Source: Xanthoparmelia taractica
Taxonomy: Eukaryota > Ascomycota > Lecanoromycetes > Lecanorales > Parmeliaceae
Direction: 5' to 3'
Assembly (NCBI GenBank): GCA_033085395.1
Contig: MU853181.1
Span: forward strand, 186,001 to 250,000
Length of the DNA: 64,000 nt
Position numbers and translations under genes: made by a program. The notes below the pieces were generated by a model that saw nothing but the letters and a program-made list of their open reading frames with translations, was not told where the DNA came from and searched no databases. This document shows positions 31,809 to 41,798 of the stretch, one piece after another (within the stretch, counting starts at the first letter, position 1; each line of letters begins with the position of its first letter).

Positions 31809-33313
31809 ATGCACGACTTACGTCGACAAGCGCTCGAGAGCGGTAAGACTACATCTCGCAAGGCGCGCTCAAAGGTATCTTCACCGGCCAACTCGAAGCC
31901 GAGTTCGCCCGCGACTTCTCGCGCTGTGAGTCGGGTGAGGGGAGGTAGCAGCAGAGCTGGCTCAGATGAGGAGGAGGACCTCAGTGATGAGACATCTTTC
32001 AGGTAAGTAGGCTTCCTCTACCTTTGCTATGCATTCGGACGAGGCTGTGCTCCCCTTCTCGTGCCGTATAACAATATGAGTGCTAATCGTTGGTACAGCG
32101 TGGGTTCCATCGACGAAGTCCTCAACGGTGATAACACAGAACACTCGGGAGATGCATGGAGGCCAGAGCTCGCAGATCGAATGGAGGAAATACTGGCTAG
32201 GAAAGGCAGCACCGTGCAAGGAAGGGAAAAGTGCTACAATGCCTATATACATATCCTAACTTCGCAGTACGCTGAGGAGGAGATCCGTGGGAAAGAAGCA
32301 GAGCTCGTGGTTGCATTCCTCAAAAGCATCAAGGAAGAGAAGACGGAAAAGGAGACAATACTCGCTATGAAAGGTACAGGCATCGTCTCCTTGTCACGCA
32401 CTACAAAGCTAATCTTCTTCCTATAGCACTCGCAATGACCCTCATGACCTCCCCCTCAGACCTAATATACGAAGCCGCGTCCACTCCTCTCAAACGCGCA
32501 ATCTCTCATTCTGCCTCCACCGCCAGCAAAGCAGCTGCCATCCACACCCTCGGCACCTGTACCTTCTACGGCGGCGCCTCCGACGATGAGATTCTCGAAA
32601 ACATGGAGTTCTTCCTTGAGGTCGTAACTAGCGATGGGTACACCATCTCGGCACCTGACGAGCCTGAGCCTGTAACAGCCGCGCTCGAAGAGTGGGGATT
32701 TCTCTGCACCCTCATCGAGGACATGTCGGACCAGTCCGAAGACGCAGTCGAAGCCTTTGCCGAACAAATCACCTCCTCTTTCCCCTCGGTCCAAATAGCA
32801 GCCGGAGAGAACATAGCCCTCCTCTTCGAGAAATCCTTCAGGCAAGTCGACCCCGAGGAAGACAGCCTGGCCGACTTCCCAGACAGCGAAATCATGTCCG
32901 ACCCTGACGAGACCCCCGGCGTCCCCAAACTCATCCGCCTCTACCCCGCCTACCGCCGCACCGACCAACTAATCCACTCCCTCCAATCCATCGCCTCAAT
33001 CAGCACCCACCACCTCAGCAAAACAGACCGCAAAGCCCTGCGCACCAACTTCGCAGACATTTTGAACTCGGTCGAATACCCGACCCGTGGGCCCCGATAT
33101 CAAAACGCCATCAGCCACGAGACGGGGAAACGGTACGGGTCGAGGATGGTGGTGAGGATCCACAACGCCGGCGTCATGAGGATCGACAAGTGGTGGAAGT
33201 TGACGAGGCTGCAGGGCTTGAAGAGGGTGTTGCAGGGGGGCTTTGTGGGTCATTATGAGAAGAATGAGGTCGTGTTTGAGACGCTGCCGATTATGATGAG
33301 CAGTGATAAATGA
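31809..33313 (+). CDS. Interferon-related developmental regulator (IFRD) family protein
   Basis: Model: 31809-32002, 32099-32373, 32427-33313, 451 aa, introns 96 and 53 nt, frame checked. The start MHDLRRQALESGKTTSRKA is basic and Ser-rich and leads into an acidic spacer (DEEEDLSDET). Residues ~65-330 are the helical-repeat IFRD core (GSIDEVL, RPELADRMEEILARKGSTVQGREKCYNAYIHIL, TASKAAAIHTLGTCTFYGGA, EEWGFLCTLIEDM). The conserved C-terminal part has KTDRKALRTNFADILNSVE and MRIDKWWKLTRLQGLKRVL. Animal IFRD proteins are transcriptional cofactors that also bind inactive ribosomes. The function in filamentous fungi is not established, so only the family is assigned. The gene faces the phospholipase D gene tail to tail. 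Confidence 0.9.
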
Positions 33314-33949
33314 GGAAGGGGTGATGGGTGAGGGTTGGAACATGGATATTGGGGCGTATGGACGCACGCATATGACTCTTATTGATTGGAGTGATTGGCG
33401 TTTCTAAGACTGTTATTGATGTGAATCGGCGGCGCCAGCATACCCAGCATAGTCTTAATGGAGAATAATACACGCATAGCTAGATGATACACGCATGGAC
33501 AGAAATGCAGAAAGCATCCAGGTGTTCTGGCGATTGAGAGATAGTGGGCCATTCCCTCACACAATAGTTACATCAACACTTTCACCACTTCAGCATTCGG
33601 TTATGGCAATGTACTCGTACACACAGTATCTCGAGCAAAGGAAACAGATACATGGGCTGCAGAAATTGATAGAACGACCCAAGCCATCAACGTCAGAACC
33701 CTGCAGGATATGATATCTAGAATCATAAATGCGTAGTCACCAGTAAACGCCATCGCTTGTGCTTTGCAATGGCCAGAAAGGGGAACGCCGTGCCGCTGTG
33801 CAAGAGCAAAGTGCCGGAAGAAAGTGTGGTTCGCGAACTAATTGTAGCTTGGGGTGATGTTTTGACAAGGGGAGCAAGACGAAAGGAAATCCTCAGTTGC
33901 TATGCACTGTTAGCATGGTCCCCTGCGTGTGGGACAAAGTGGTGACTTA
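33314..33949. other. Convergent intergenic region (terminators)
   Basis: This 636-bp stretch lies between the stop codons of the IFRD-family gene and the phospholipase D gene. No coding sequence is supported; it should hold both polyadenylation regions. Confidence 0.5.
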
Positions 33950-36900
33950 CTAAATTTCCAAAGGCGCCAATCCATCAATACTATACAGCCAATTCCCACC
34001 CTGTTCCTCCCTCGCCAACCAATCGTACGGCCAAAGCACCAAATGCCCTTGCACCATCTGCATCAGCTCATCCGCGTCACTAAGCGCGATGATATCGTCG
34101 CTGGCGTGGAACTCCCTCCTCGAGCTACGTGTCGTCGCCCTCCGCCTTCGTTTCTGGGCCGAAGTGTTGCGATTAAGGGCGTCGGAGTAAGGGACAGAAG
34201 AGGACGGCGGCGGCGGCGGCACCTTGGTCGTCGCTTCGGAATCGAAAGTGGTAGCGGGCTTCAGCTCATTGGAGGTGCGCAAGGGGCCTTTTTCGTCGAC
34301 GGTGGTGTCGGTTTCGGCGGCACTGACGGATCTTTGGCGCTTGTCTCTGGCTTCTGCTGCGTGTCGCTCCATTTGTGCCTTGTTGGCTTCCTCGGCCCAT
34401 TCTTCAATCTTGCCCATGGAATGGTTTTTGTAGTGATTATTCTTCTGGCTATCCTTCTGACCCAAGCTTTGCATGAGTTTGTCTCCGAAGGTCTCGGCTT
34501 TGCTTCCTGTTTCACCGGCCGCCTCGCCAATGGGCCCCAGTAGACGAAGCTTGTCAGGAAGACTAATGTTGCCGGGAGGTCCACTAGAGCCAGGAGCATC
34601 TTGCTGAACTCGGTCCTTGCTCTTGCCACCGCCCTGTGCTTGGGAAAAGCGCTCGGCATACGCTGAGTATTCTTTGTATTCTTTCCAAGATTTGACTTCG
34701 TTGTCTGGCATGCATCGGAAGACCTGCCGGAAGAGCTTGGTGTTGTTCTCCGCTACGGCATGCCAAGTGTCTAGGAAGAAAGAATCATTGAGCGGATCGC
34801 GCATGCAGTCCCTGTCGACGAACGGTCGTTTCATGTCAGCCACGAGAGGGTTGGTGATCTCAGCCGCCTTTTGCGATGGCGTCCGTTGAACAGAGGGTCC
34901 TCCAATATCGGTGTCGTCGGTCATAGGCAAAGGAGGGAGCGCCGACGGTTGTGACAGGCCAAGCGCTGCCGTGCTGGTTCGAGTCAAAGGATATGGAGGT
35001 AGTGCAGCATTACCATTGCCTTCGTCGTCAGTAGCGGAAGCGTACGACCTTTTCCGTGGTGAGTCTTGTTTATTCGGTGATAAAGGTCTCCCTTTGGCAG
35101 CATTGCCGTCTTCAGGAAAAAGCAGCACCTCTTTGGCGCGAGTCTTCCCAGCAACCAGGTAGGTATCACGACGGCCAGCATTACCGTTTTCTTCCTCACG
35201 CTTCCATGCATCTGTTCCCTCCCCGTCAACGTCTCTCTTGTGCTCCACATTGTCGGTCACTCGAGGGTCCACGGTGAGCTTCTTGTTCGACTTCAAATTA
35301 GGATTGTTAGCCTGCTCGACTGGAGCATCATAATTGAAGCTAGACATTCTCTCGGCCTTTTGAATAGCTTCATCTTGAGCTCGATGTTTGGACTCTAGAA
35401 GTATGTTTGCAGTATCACGGTCCATGGCCTCCTCGTTGTGAAATTTGTTCATATCCTTCTCCCATTGTTGTCCTTTCTGCTTTTCCTCCTCTTGCAACTC
35501 ATCTTCCAAGACTTCGTCAACATCAATACCAAGGTGTTCCCGCATAAGACGCATTCGCAAGGTGTGAGCAAATCGGCCAACGAGATACGGCTCGCCATTC
35601 ATAGTTGACCAGAGCATATCAGTATCGCGGACCACAGCCGCGCATTCGGAGTCCCGAGCACCAAGCATCGAACGCTCATTTATGTTCGCTGAGCCAATGA
35701 TGGCTATTCTGTCATCGACGACCATGCATTTTGCGTGAATGTAGAGCTGCTCTGTCACGAGCTGCTTGGTAGGTCCGATCCTGCCCCACGAACGTAGGCT
35801 GTAGAATTGAATGTAGTCTTCGGGCTCAATGCCTTGGGCGCGTACCCGACCAAAAATAGATGCTTCTCCTCGACATATGCTCCGATACTGGCACTGCATA
35901 ATAAGCCTGACACTTGTGCCATCCTGTTGATCAACCGTATTCTGGAAACCAGGCATCAGAGGGATGACTATGACTGCACGCCAATTCTCCCTTTTCTGCG
36001 ACGCTCTGACAATGCGTTCGACAAGAGCATCGCCAATGTTGTTCTCGACCCGAGTACCTTCAACCTCGCAGCTGCTGATGAAAAACTGATTCTCAATATA
36101 GACAAAGTGCTCCGATTGCTCGATGGTTTTAATGTAGGCGTTCATGATGCTATGCTCGGTATGGTTTGGGGTTCCTAACGACCACCAGCAGGCGGACCGC
36201 AATATCTGCACTTCACAAGTGCCATTAAGCCCCAAAGCTTCAAGGTCAGCTGGCTGAAAGTCTGGTGGCGGCAATAGGAATGGTGTGGGCCGGGTTGGCT
36301 TGCGTTGGCGCAGGATATAATTCCATCTTTGCACGAAATGCCTAGTCAGATCACGGGCGGGCTGGCCTACGATTTGCATATGAATGTCATGCCACGGCAT
36401 CCGAGGTACCTTGGTTCTATCGTACATTTCTTCATATGGCTTTTCTAGAGCATTGAAATCCTGGACTCTGGGGTTGGAGTAGTCCTTGCCCGGCCAAAGC
36501 TGACAGTGATCGGCATCTTTTGGTGCGTCAGACGCTTCGAAACCGGTCAATTTGTCGTCCACAACCGAATGTTGAGGAGTGTCCCATCTACCGAAACACA
36601 GATCGATTCCGCCCACAAAGGCTACCATGTGATCGATGATGCAGATCTTCTCGTGATGAGCCCAGAAGAAGGTGTTTTGTCGGAACTGATTTGGTGACCT
36701 TTGGACAAAGACATTGTGATGTAAGTCAAGAAGTGAGAACTTGGTATACTCGGAGTCGATGGGGATGGCGGAGTTGATATTGCGATACATTATGACAAAC
36801 ACCTTGACTCCTTCTCGTGCCTTGCGTTGCAGTAGTCTATCTAGTCGCCATTTCTGACTTATCGCGGCAGGTCTTCGCATGTACAACTCTGGGCTCAACC

Positions 36901-39403
36901 ACCAGTCGTGTATGTAGATGACATCCTTAGCCATGCTTATTGCTCTTGACACATTCCACATGTAGTCTCTGCCGTCAACCAGCCATTGGGCGAATACATT
37001 AGAACGGACGGGAGCGAAGCTGTCAAAACGTTTGGGTTTAGCCCAGGAAGTAGTTGTTAGCATCCATTTGATGGACTCTTCGAATTGATGCAGTTGCCTT
37101 TCAGTCTTGGCTAGCAGCTTTAGCTTCCTTTCGGAATTGTATAGCTTCAGGCTATGGTGCTTTGGATGTGAAGCTGATTCTTTTGCAGCCTTTGCCATGT
37201 CTTTGGGCTTGTGCTCACGCAGGCTCCTTCTTTTAGCCTGGACTTGAAAGGTGGAATCTACCAAGAAGACATCGTAAATATTCATCTCTTCTGGGGAGTC
37301 TACACACACAACGTAGCTGTGACGAACAGAAAACCATTTGGGACCATGGCGACCTGCGAGGAGGGATGGGGTCCAAGCTTTCCGAAAGTCAACACCCTTC
37401 CCGGACTGTATAATAAGTAGTCCTTCTTTTCCGTGGTAGCTTCCTTCAGCAGCAAGGCGTACCCCAAGAGCAGAAAGCTCGAGAAACTTGCACAATCGAT
37501 TGCTCTCAGGCCGAAATATGAGATACCGTATCATCTGTTGGAGATAGAGCTCAAGCTTCTTGCGTTGCCTTTCTGGATATGCGTCTTTGCGCACAGGCGC
37601 ATCTCCGCCATGTACATTCGCAAGACTCGACTTTCGCCTCGAAATTCCTAGAGAAGGCCGTCCCTTCTTCTTGCTGGTACGTTCTGCTCCACTTGCTTCA
37701 CCACCACTTTGACCAGTCCCCTCAGCATCTTCCTCATCTTCAGAATCACTTTTGAGGCCTCTTGCATCCCGTAAATACGGGAAGGCACTCCTAGGGAAAC
37801 GGGGCAGCTTCGTACGTGCATCAGCGTTCTTCAATTGGACGTACTTTTGAGCACCAATTTGTATCTTGTAGCGGGTGTGTAACGTAACGAAATCCCTAAG
37901 CGCTCGGTGAATCACCCACTTCATCCTAGTCAATCCATTACCATACTCCAGCTCGATCCGGAAAATCATGTGACGTTCACCGGTTTTCGAGGAAACCTGC
38001 TGGCTGTCTGTCAGTCGGACTTTGAGCTGTTCTAACAGTATTGGTATTCGCTTGTTCCCGTGTTCGTCTCTCTGGAACATGCTCGCAACGATGAGCGCTG
38101 CAGGAACGCCAGCCGTGAGTTCTGCAAGCAGCTCGGCAGATTTGGCATGATCGATGGTGTTCTCAGCTTTGCGGCGTTGACCCATCATTCTCAGACCGGC
38201 TTTCAGTTGTCGCCATTTTGCTGCACTGATCGTTGTAGCACGCTCGCCTCGATGACCCTTCCATGGTGAGAAAGGAGAAGAGTCAGTACCGTCATTGCTT
38301 GTTCCAAAACCGGTGAGCCTTTTCAAATTGCTCGGTCGGCGTTCTTCGGTAGAAGGTTGCTGGCTTTGCTTGCGGCTACCTGCATAACTCAACCCGCGTG
38401 GACCATGGACCCATGCACTACCTCTGCGCCAAGCGTTCGCTCGACGAAGTTTTTCGCGGCCTTCGTCCTCGGAGACTCCCTGTTGTCCTTCCGCGGGGAC
38501 GTCTGTCATGGTTGCTCTCCGGGGGAGAAATGAGGGGCGAAATTTATCTGTTGGAGTCATGGAGTTACTAGCAAAGAAAGCTGGCCGCATACTTCGTGGC
38601 ATTGATTTGGGGGTCGTAGGGGCCGTCTGAGGCCCTCCGTCCTGTGGTCGTCGACTCTTGCGCCTTGTCCGATCCGAAGAATGAATAGCATCATCCTCTC
38701 CAGTGCTCTCCTCTGCATCAGCGTCCAGATCACTTTCTCCCTCACCCGACGTGACATTCATAGGCTCGTCTCCATCTGAGAGGTGTGAAACCCTTCGGTC
38801 GGTGACGGAGTCTCGACCAAGGCTGAACGCGCTTGATGTCCTGTTGTGGGATTGAACACTAGGCGGGCTGGCGAAAGCTTTGAGCTTGTTGAACAGCGCT
38901 CCTCCCCGGCGAGTTCTACTCACAGTCTCATCACCAGCAAGGTCTTCGGAGCCAGCTCTCCACGATGTTCCTGACTGCTCCGTATCGACTGCTGAACGTG
39001 AAAATTGAACGGTGGGTGGAATGTGGGGGCTGGGACCCTCCGAGCTGATTAATTCTGTTGGTTGATCTTGCGGTCCAGTAGTACGATCCGCTGAAGCTCC
39101 CCGTAGAAGTAATTGTTGTGCAATGCCACGCTGCCACGGCACTTCTGCTGGTTTGCCATTCATTCCATCTTCGGACGTATCGATCCTGTTTTCAAAAGGA
39201 AAACCGGGGGCTTCGGTAATTATGGGTGGACCTGCTAACGCGTCCTTCTTTGTGAGACCATTCGACTTTCGTTCTTGACGGATCGGAGAATACGTGATAT
39301 TCTTCTGATTCCTAACAGCGGCATTTGGCGGTACGTGGGTAGAACCTTGCGCGTGCGGCGAGCGTGAGGTAGGGGAAATGGTTCGCGGATAGGTTCCCTC
39401 CAT
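33950..39403 (-). CDS. SPO14: Phospholipase D (PX-PH-HKD, Spo14/PLD1 type)
   Basis: This is one uninterrupted exon of 1817 aa. The enzyme hydrolyses phosphatidylcholine to phosphatidic acid and choline. The first ~400 residues are disordered and Ser/Pro-rich. A PX domain follows (~450-655, HMIFRIELEYGNGLTRMKWVI and RQRKKLELYLQQMIRYLIF, with a Ser-rich insert), then a PH domain (~660-790). Two catalytic HKD motifs are intact: HHEKICIID (His ~917) and HAKCMVVDD (His ~1223), each followed by the GGIDLCFGRWD or GSANINERSM signature. The C-terminus carries ALIERL-like helices and ends HLVLWPYDWLAREEQ, GGNWLYSIDGLAPLEI, as in fungal PLD1. Yeast Spo14 acts in prospore-membrane formation. The long intronless frame is unusual beside its intron-bearing neighbours, and the divergent start shares a promoter with the MRM1-like gene. 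Confidence 0.96.
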   Translation of the reverse strand: MEGTYPRTISPTSRSPHAQGSTHVPPNAAVRNQKNITYSPIRQERKSNGLTKKDALAGPPIITEAPGFPFENRIDTSEDGMNGKPAEVPWQRGIAQQLLLRGASADRTTGPQDQPTELISSEGPSPHIPPTVQFSRSAVDTEQSGTSWRAGSEDLAGDETVSRTRRGGALFNKLKAFASPPSVQSHNRTSSAFSLGRDSVTDRRVSHLSDGDEPMNVTSGEGESDLDADAEESTGEDDAIHSSDRTRRKSRRPQDGGPQTAPTTPKSMPRSMRPAFFASNSMTPTDKFRPSFLPRRATMTDVPAEGQQGVSEDEGREKLRRANAWRRGSAWVHGPRGLSYAGSRKQSQQPSTEERRPSNLKRLTGFGTSNDGTDSSPFSPWKGHRGERATTISAAKWRQLKAGLRMMGQRRKAENTIDHAKSAELLAELTAGVPAALIVASMFQRDEHGNKRIPILLEQLKVRLTDSQQVSSKTGERHMIFRIELEYGNGLTRMKWVIHRALRDFVTLHTRYKIQIGAQKYVQLKNADARTKLPRFPRSAFPYLRDARGLKSDSEDEEDAEGTGQSGGEASGAERTSKKKGRPSLGISRRKSSLANVHGGDAPVRKDAYPERQRKKLELYLQQMIRYLIFRPESNRLCKFLELSALGVRLAAEGSYHGKEGLLIIQSGKGVDFRKAWTPSLLAGRHGPKWFSVRHSYVVCVDSPEEMNIYDVFLVDSTFQVQAKRRSLREHKPKDMAKAAKESASHPKHHSLKLYNSERKLKLLAKTERQLHQFEESIKWMLTTTSWAKPKRFDSFAPVRSNVFAQWLVDGRDYMWNVSRAISMAKDVIYIHDWWLSPELYMRRPAAISQKWRLDRLLQRKAREGVKVFVIMYRNINSAIPIDSEYTKFSLLDLHHNVFVQRSPNQFRQNTFFWAHHEKICIIDHMVAFVGGIDLCFGRWDTPQHSVVDDKLTGFEASDAPKDADHCQLWPGKDYSNPRVQDFNALEKPYEEMYDRTKVPRMPWHDIHMQIVGQPARDLTRHFVQRWNYILRQRKPTRPTPFLLPPPDFQPADLEALGLNGTCEVQILRSACWWSLGTPNHTEHSIMNAYIKTIEQSEHFVYIENQFFISSCEVEGTRVENNIGDALVERIVRASQKRENWRAVIVIPLMPGFQNTVDQQDGTSVRLIMQCQYRSICRGEASIFGRVRAQGIEPEDYIQFYSLRSWGRIGPTKQLVTEQLYIHAKCMVVDDRIAIIGSANINERSMLGARDSECAAVVRDTDMLWSTMNGEPYLVGRFAHTLRMRLMREHLGIDVDEVLEDELQEEEKQKGQQWEKDMNKFHNEEAMDRDTANILLESKHRAQDEAIQKAERMSSFNYDAPVEQANNPNLKSNKKLTVDPRVTDNVEHKRDVDGEGTDAWKREEENGNAGRRDTYLVAGKTRAKEVLLFPEDGNAAKGRPLSPNKQDSPRKRSYASATDDEGNGNAALPPYPLTRTSTAALGLSQPSALPPLPMTDDTDIGGPSVQRTPSQKAAEITNPLVADMKRPFVDRDCMRDPLNDSFFLDTWHAVAENNTKLFRQVFRCMPDNEVKSWKEYKEYSAYAERFSQAQGGGKSKDRVQQDAPGSSGPPGNISLPDKLRLLGPIGEAAGETGSKAETFGDKLMQSLGQKDSQKNNHYKNHSMGKIEEWAEEANKAQMERHAAEARDKRQRSVSAAETDTTVDEKGPLRTSNELKPATTFDSEATTKVPPPPPSSSVPYSDALNRNTSAQKRRRRATTRSSRREFHASDDIIALSDADELMQMVQGHLVLWPYDWLAREEQGGNWLYSIDGLAPLEI

Positions 39404-39872
39404 TGTGTCCGGTCTCAGTCTCTCACAAGCGCGACAGCCAGGAATCCTCCTTCTTTAAGAACCTTCTTTCGTTTACATTTCTTGTATGCATGGGGCAGGG
39501 TATTGCAACGACACCTACTGGCTAGAGATTAATCAATTTATCTGCCTTGCAGTTCCATGTTGCGTGACCAACTCTGAGTTACGAGATGTCTTAGGGTTTG
39601 GAGGGTCCTTGGTCTTTCAGGATGAGCTAGGCGAGGTCATCTGTAGTACCGAATATCAGTAGTCCATTCCAAAACTCTTGTTCGGTGTCCAGACTTAAGT
39701 AAATCGTCGTTCAGTTGCTTGAGGGCATTGGTGATTTCAAGGTTCTGGAAAAGCGAAAGACTTGGCATAACGGCGTCGCGGCGAATCTTTGGCCGATGGC
39801 CGATGGCCTAGCGTGACAGCAGCTATTTTTCTCTTCCTTCTCTTACTGGTAATCCAACAGCCCGCTGGTGTG
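39404..39872. promoter_or_regulatory. Divergent promoter region, phospholipase D / MRM1-like
   Basis: This 469-bp spacer lies between divergent start codons. The frame of the MRM1-like gene stays open for 84 bases above its first ATG, but the only initiators there are non-ATG codons. I therefore place the start at 39873 and treat the rest as promoter and leader. Confidence 0.5.
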
Positions 39873-41798
39873 ATGCTGAAAGTTGTTGCTTTCCTTGGCA
39901 ATGCATTTGAAAGCAGACACCCGACAGAGATTCGAAAGGTTCTGAGGCGACAGATTCTTCCAGCGCAGATATCAACCAATACAGCTATAAATAAGTCTCT
40001 CAGGCGATCACAATATGACACGAAAAGACCCGAGAGACGGCGTACGGGTCTACTCAGGAGTCCCACCCAAGACTCTGCGCCAGTTCGACGCCCGCGAGCT
40101 GGAGCACCGAATTTTGGAAAGCGTATGAGTGCTCTTGATGCCCTGCGCGAAAAGAGACAAGGGTCGAACCAACAGCAGAGATTTAACGTCAAGGATGTGC
40201 GGGAGTCAGCAAGCATCAATGAGGTTCAGAGACCCCAAAGGCGACTACGAAAGCCATTGCGGAGGAATGAAAAGGGCGAGTTTGATCGTTCAACTCGAGG
40301 GGCCAGGTATAACTACGATAGCAAACCGGAGGGCAACCGCGCCCTTCGCCGAGCGCTCAAATTTGGACATCAGGTGGAGTCTGCAAAATTAAGCCCGTCC
40401 AATGCAGCCAGTCGCCGGGCAGCTAAGCCCAATGGTATTTTTGGGGATAAGGTTCATAGCTCGGAGAAGGGCCTCTCCGAAAACGTACCTTCCCACCATA
40501 CACCTCGTCGCGCAGCTACACTCAAGCAAGGAGGAGAGCAAGAGCATGGACTTGCAATGCCTGAAGAGTTACTCGATGACATCGAATCGTCCACAGAGCA
40601 GCACATGCCTCGATTCTCTATAAGACGACATATGGCTCGATCGGATCCTACTTCACATGTAAACCGGCCAGGGGCAGAGGACTATGTAGCTCCATCTCGC
40701 GCAAGTGGCCGCGCTTTGGAAAATTATGAAAGACACTCATATCAGAATGAAGACGAACAATCACCGCATCGAGATTCCAATGTCCCCCTGAGCATGCCGT
40801 ATACTACACCAGCATCCGAATTTCTCTACGGTACATCTGTGATCACGGCAGCTCTTCTGTCGTCACGAAGGAAGCTCTACAAGCTCTACATATACGCTGG
40901 TGATAATCGTGAAGCACCCCAGCAGGACCATAGGATCCGAGAGTTGGCTTTGAAGCGTGGCGTGGTCGTTGAGAGGGTGAAAGAGGATGGGCTGCGGTTG
41001 ATGTCGAAAATGAGCGCAGGGAGACCTCATAATGGCTATATCCTGGAGGCGTCTCCACTTCCGAAGTTACCTGTTGCAGGATTTCTAGCCGTGGAAAAAC
41101 GGAATGGAGCGTTTCACGTCATTTTGGACCACCAGTCACGCGAGGAAGAGGCTGTCAACGGCACAGACACCAACATAGAATACGAGGTCGGCTTCCCAAG
41201 GTACCCGTTTGTGCTCTTACTGGACGGCATACTTGACCCTGGGAACCTTGGTGCTATTTTGAGGACCGCTTTCTTCCTTGGTGTTGATACTGTTGCCATC
41301 TCTAATCGTAACAGCGCTCCCCTCTCCCCAGTGGCGATCAAGGCTTCTACTGGTGCTTCCGAGGCCCTATCTCTTGTTTCAGTAAGCCAGCCTGGGAATT
41401 TTATCGATATATGTAAAGGCAACGGTTGGAAAATCTATGCAGCGGCTGCTCCGAGTCCAGGCAAGCGGACTGGGCTCGGTAACTACCTCTCATCCTCTAA
41501 TCTGGGAGACCCCATCCGGAATCATCCGTGCATTCTAATCCTCGGCGGTGAAGGCGAAGGTCTGCATTGGAATATACGGAGAAAGGCTGATTTTGATGTT
41601 GGGATCGATGGCCCAAGAATTGGGCGGAGCAACGTCGATAGCTTGAATGTCAGCGTTGCAGCAGGCTTGTTGTGTGAGGCGTTTCTCCGCAAGCCTGCCA
41701 AGAGAGGAAAAGTCGATGTGAATGCAGCGTTCGATGTTGACACATGGACCGGCAACCCAAACGACGGTGCTATCCAAATGGATAATCGAGTCTTTTGA
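39873..41798 (+). CDS. MRM1: Mitochondrial rRNA 2'-O-ribose methyltransferase, SpoU/TrmH family (Mrm1-like)
   Basis: This is a single exon, 641 aa from the ATG at 39873. MLKVVAFLGNAFESRHPTEI then RKVLRRQIL gives a basic, mitochondrial-type presequence. The first half is low-complexity and Arg-rich. The substrate-binding domain begins at EFLYGTSVITAALLSSRRKLYKLYI. The SPOUT fold carries all three motifs: motif 1 VLLLDGILDPGNLGAILRTA, motif 2 ILGGEGEGL and motif 3 SLNVSVAAGLL, which form the S-adenosylmethionine-binding trefoil knot. In yeast Mrm1 methylates a conserved Gm in the 21S rRNA peptidyl-transferase loop. The long N-terminal extension is common in filamentous fungi. A bacterial-type SpoU methylase with another RNA target is the main alternative. 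Confidence 0.92.
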   Translation: MLKVVAFLGNAFESRHPTEIRKVLRRQILPAQISTNTAINKSLRRSQYDTKRPERRRTGLLRSPTQDSAPVRRPRAGAPNFGKRMSALDALREKRQGSNQQQRFNVKDVRESASINEVQRPQRRLRKPLRRNEKGEFDRSTRGARYNYDSKPEGNRALRRALKFGHQVESAKLSPSNAASRRAAKPNGIFGDKVHSSEKGLSENVPSHHTPRRAATLKQGGEQEHGLAMPEELLDDIESSTEQHMPRFSIRRHMARSDPTSHVNRPGAEDYVAPSRASGRALENYERHSYQNEDEQSPHRDSNVPLSMPYTTPASEFLYGTSVITAALLSSRRKLYKLYIYAGDNREAPQQDHRIRELALKRGVVVERVKEDGLRLMSKMSAGRPHNGYILEASPLPKLPVAGFLAVEKRNGAFHVILDHQSREEEAVNGTDTNIEYEVGFPRYPFVLLLDGILDPGNLGAILRTAFFLGVDTVAISNRNSAPLSPVAIKASTGASEALSLVSVSQPGNFIDICKGNGWKIYAAAAPSPGKRTGLGNYLSSSNLGDPIRNHPCILILGGEGEGLHWNIRRKADFDVGIDGPRIGRSNVDSLNVSVAAGLLCEAFLRKPAKRGKVDVNAAFDVDTWTGNPNDGAIQMDNRVF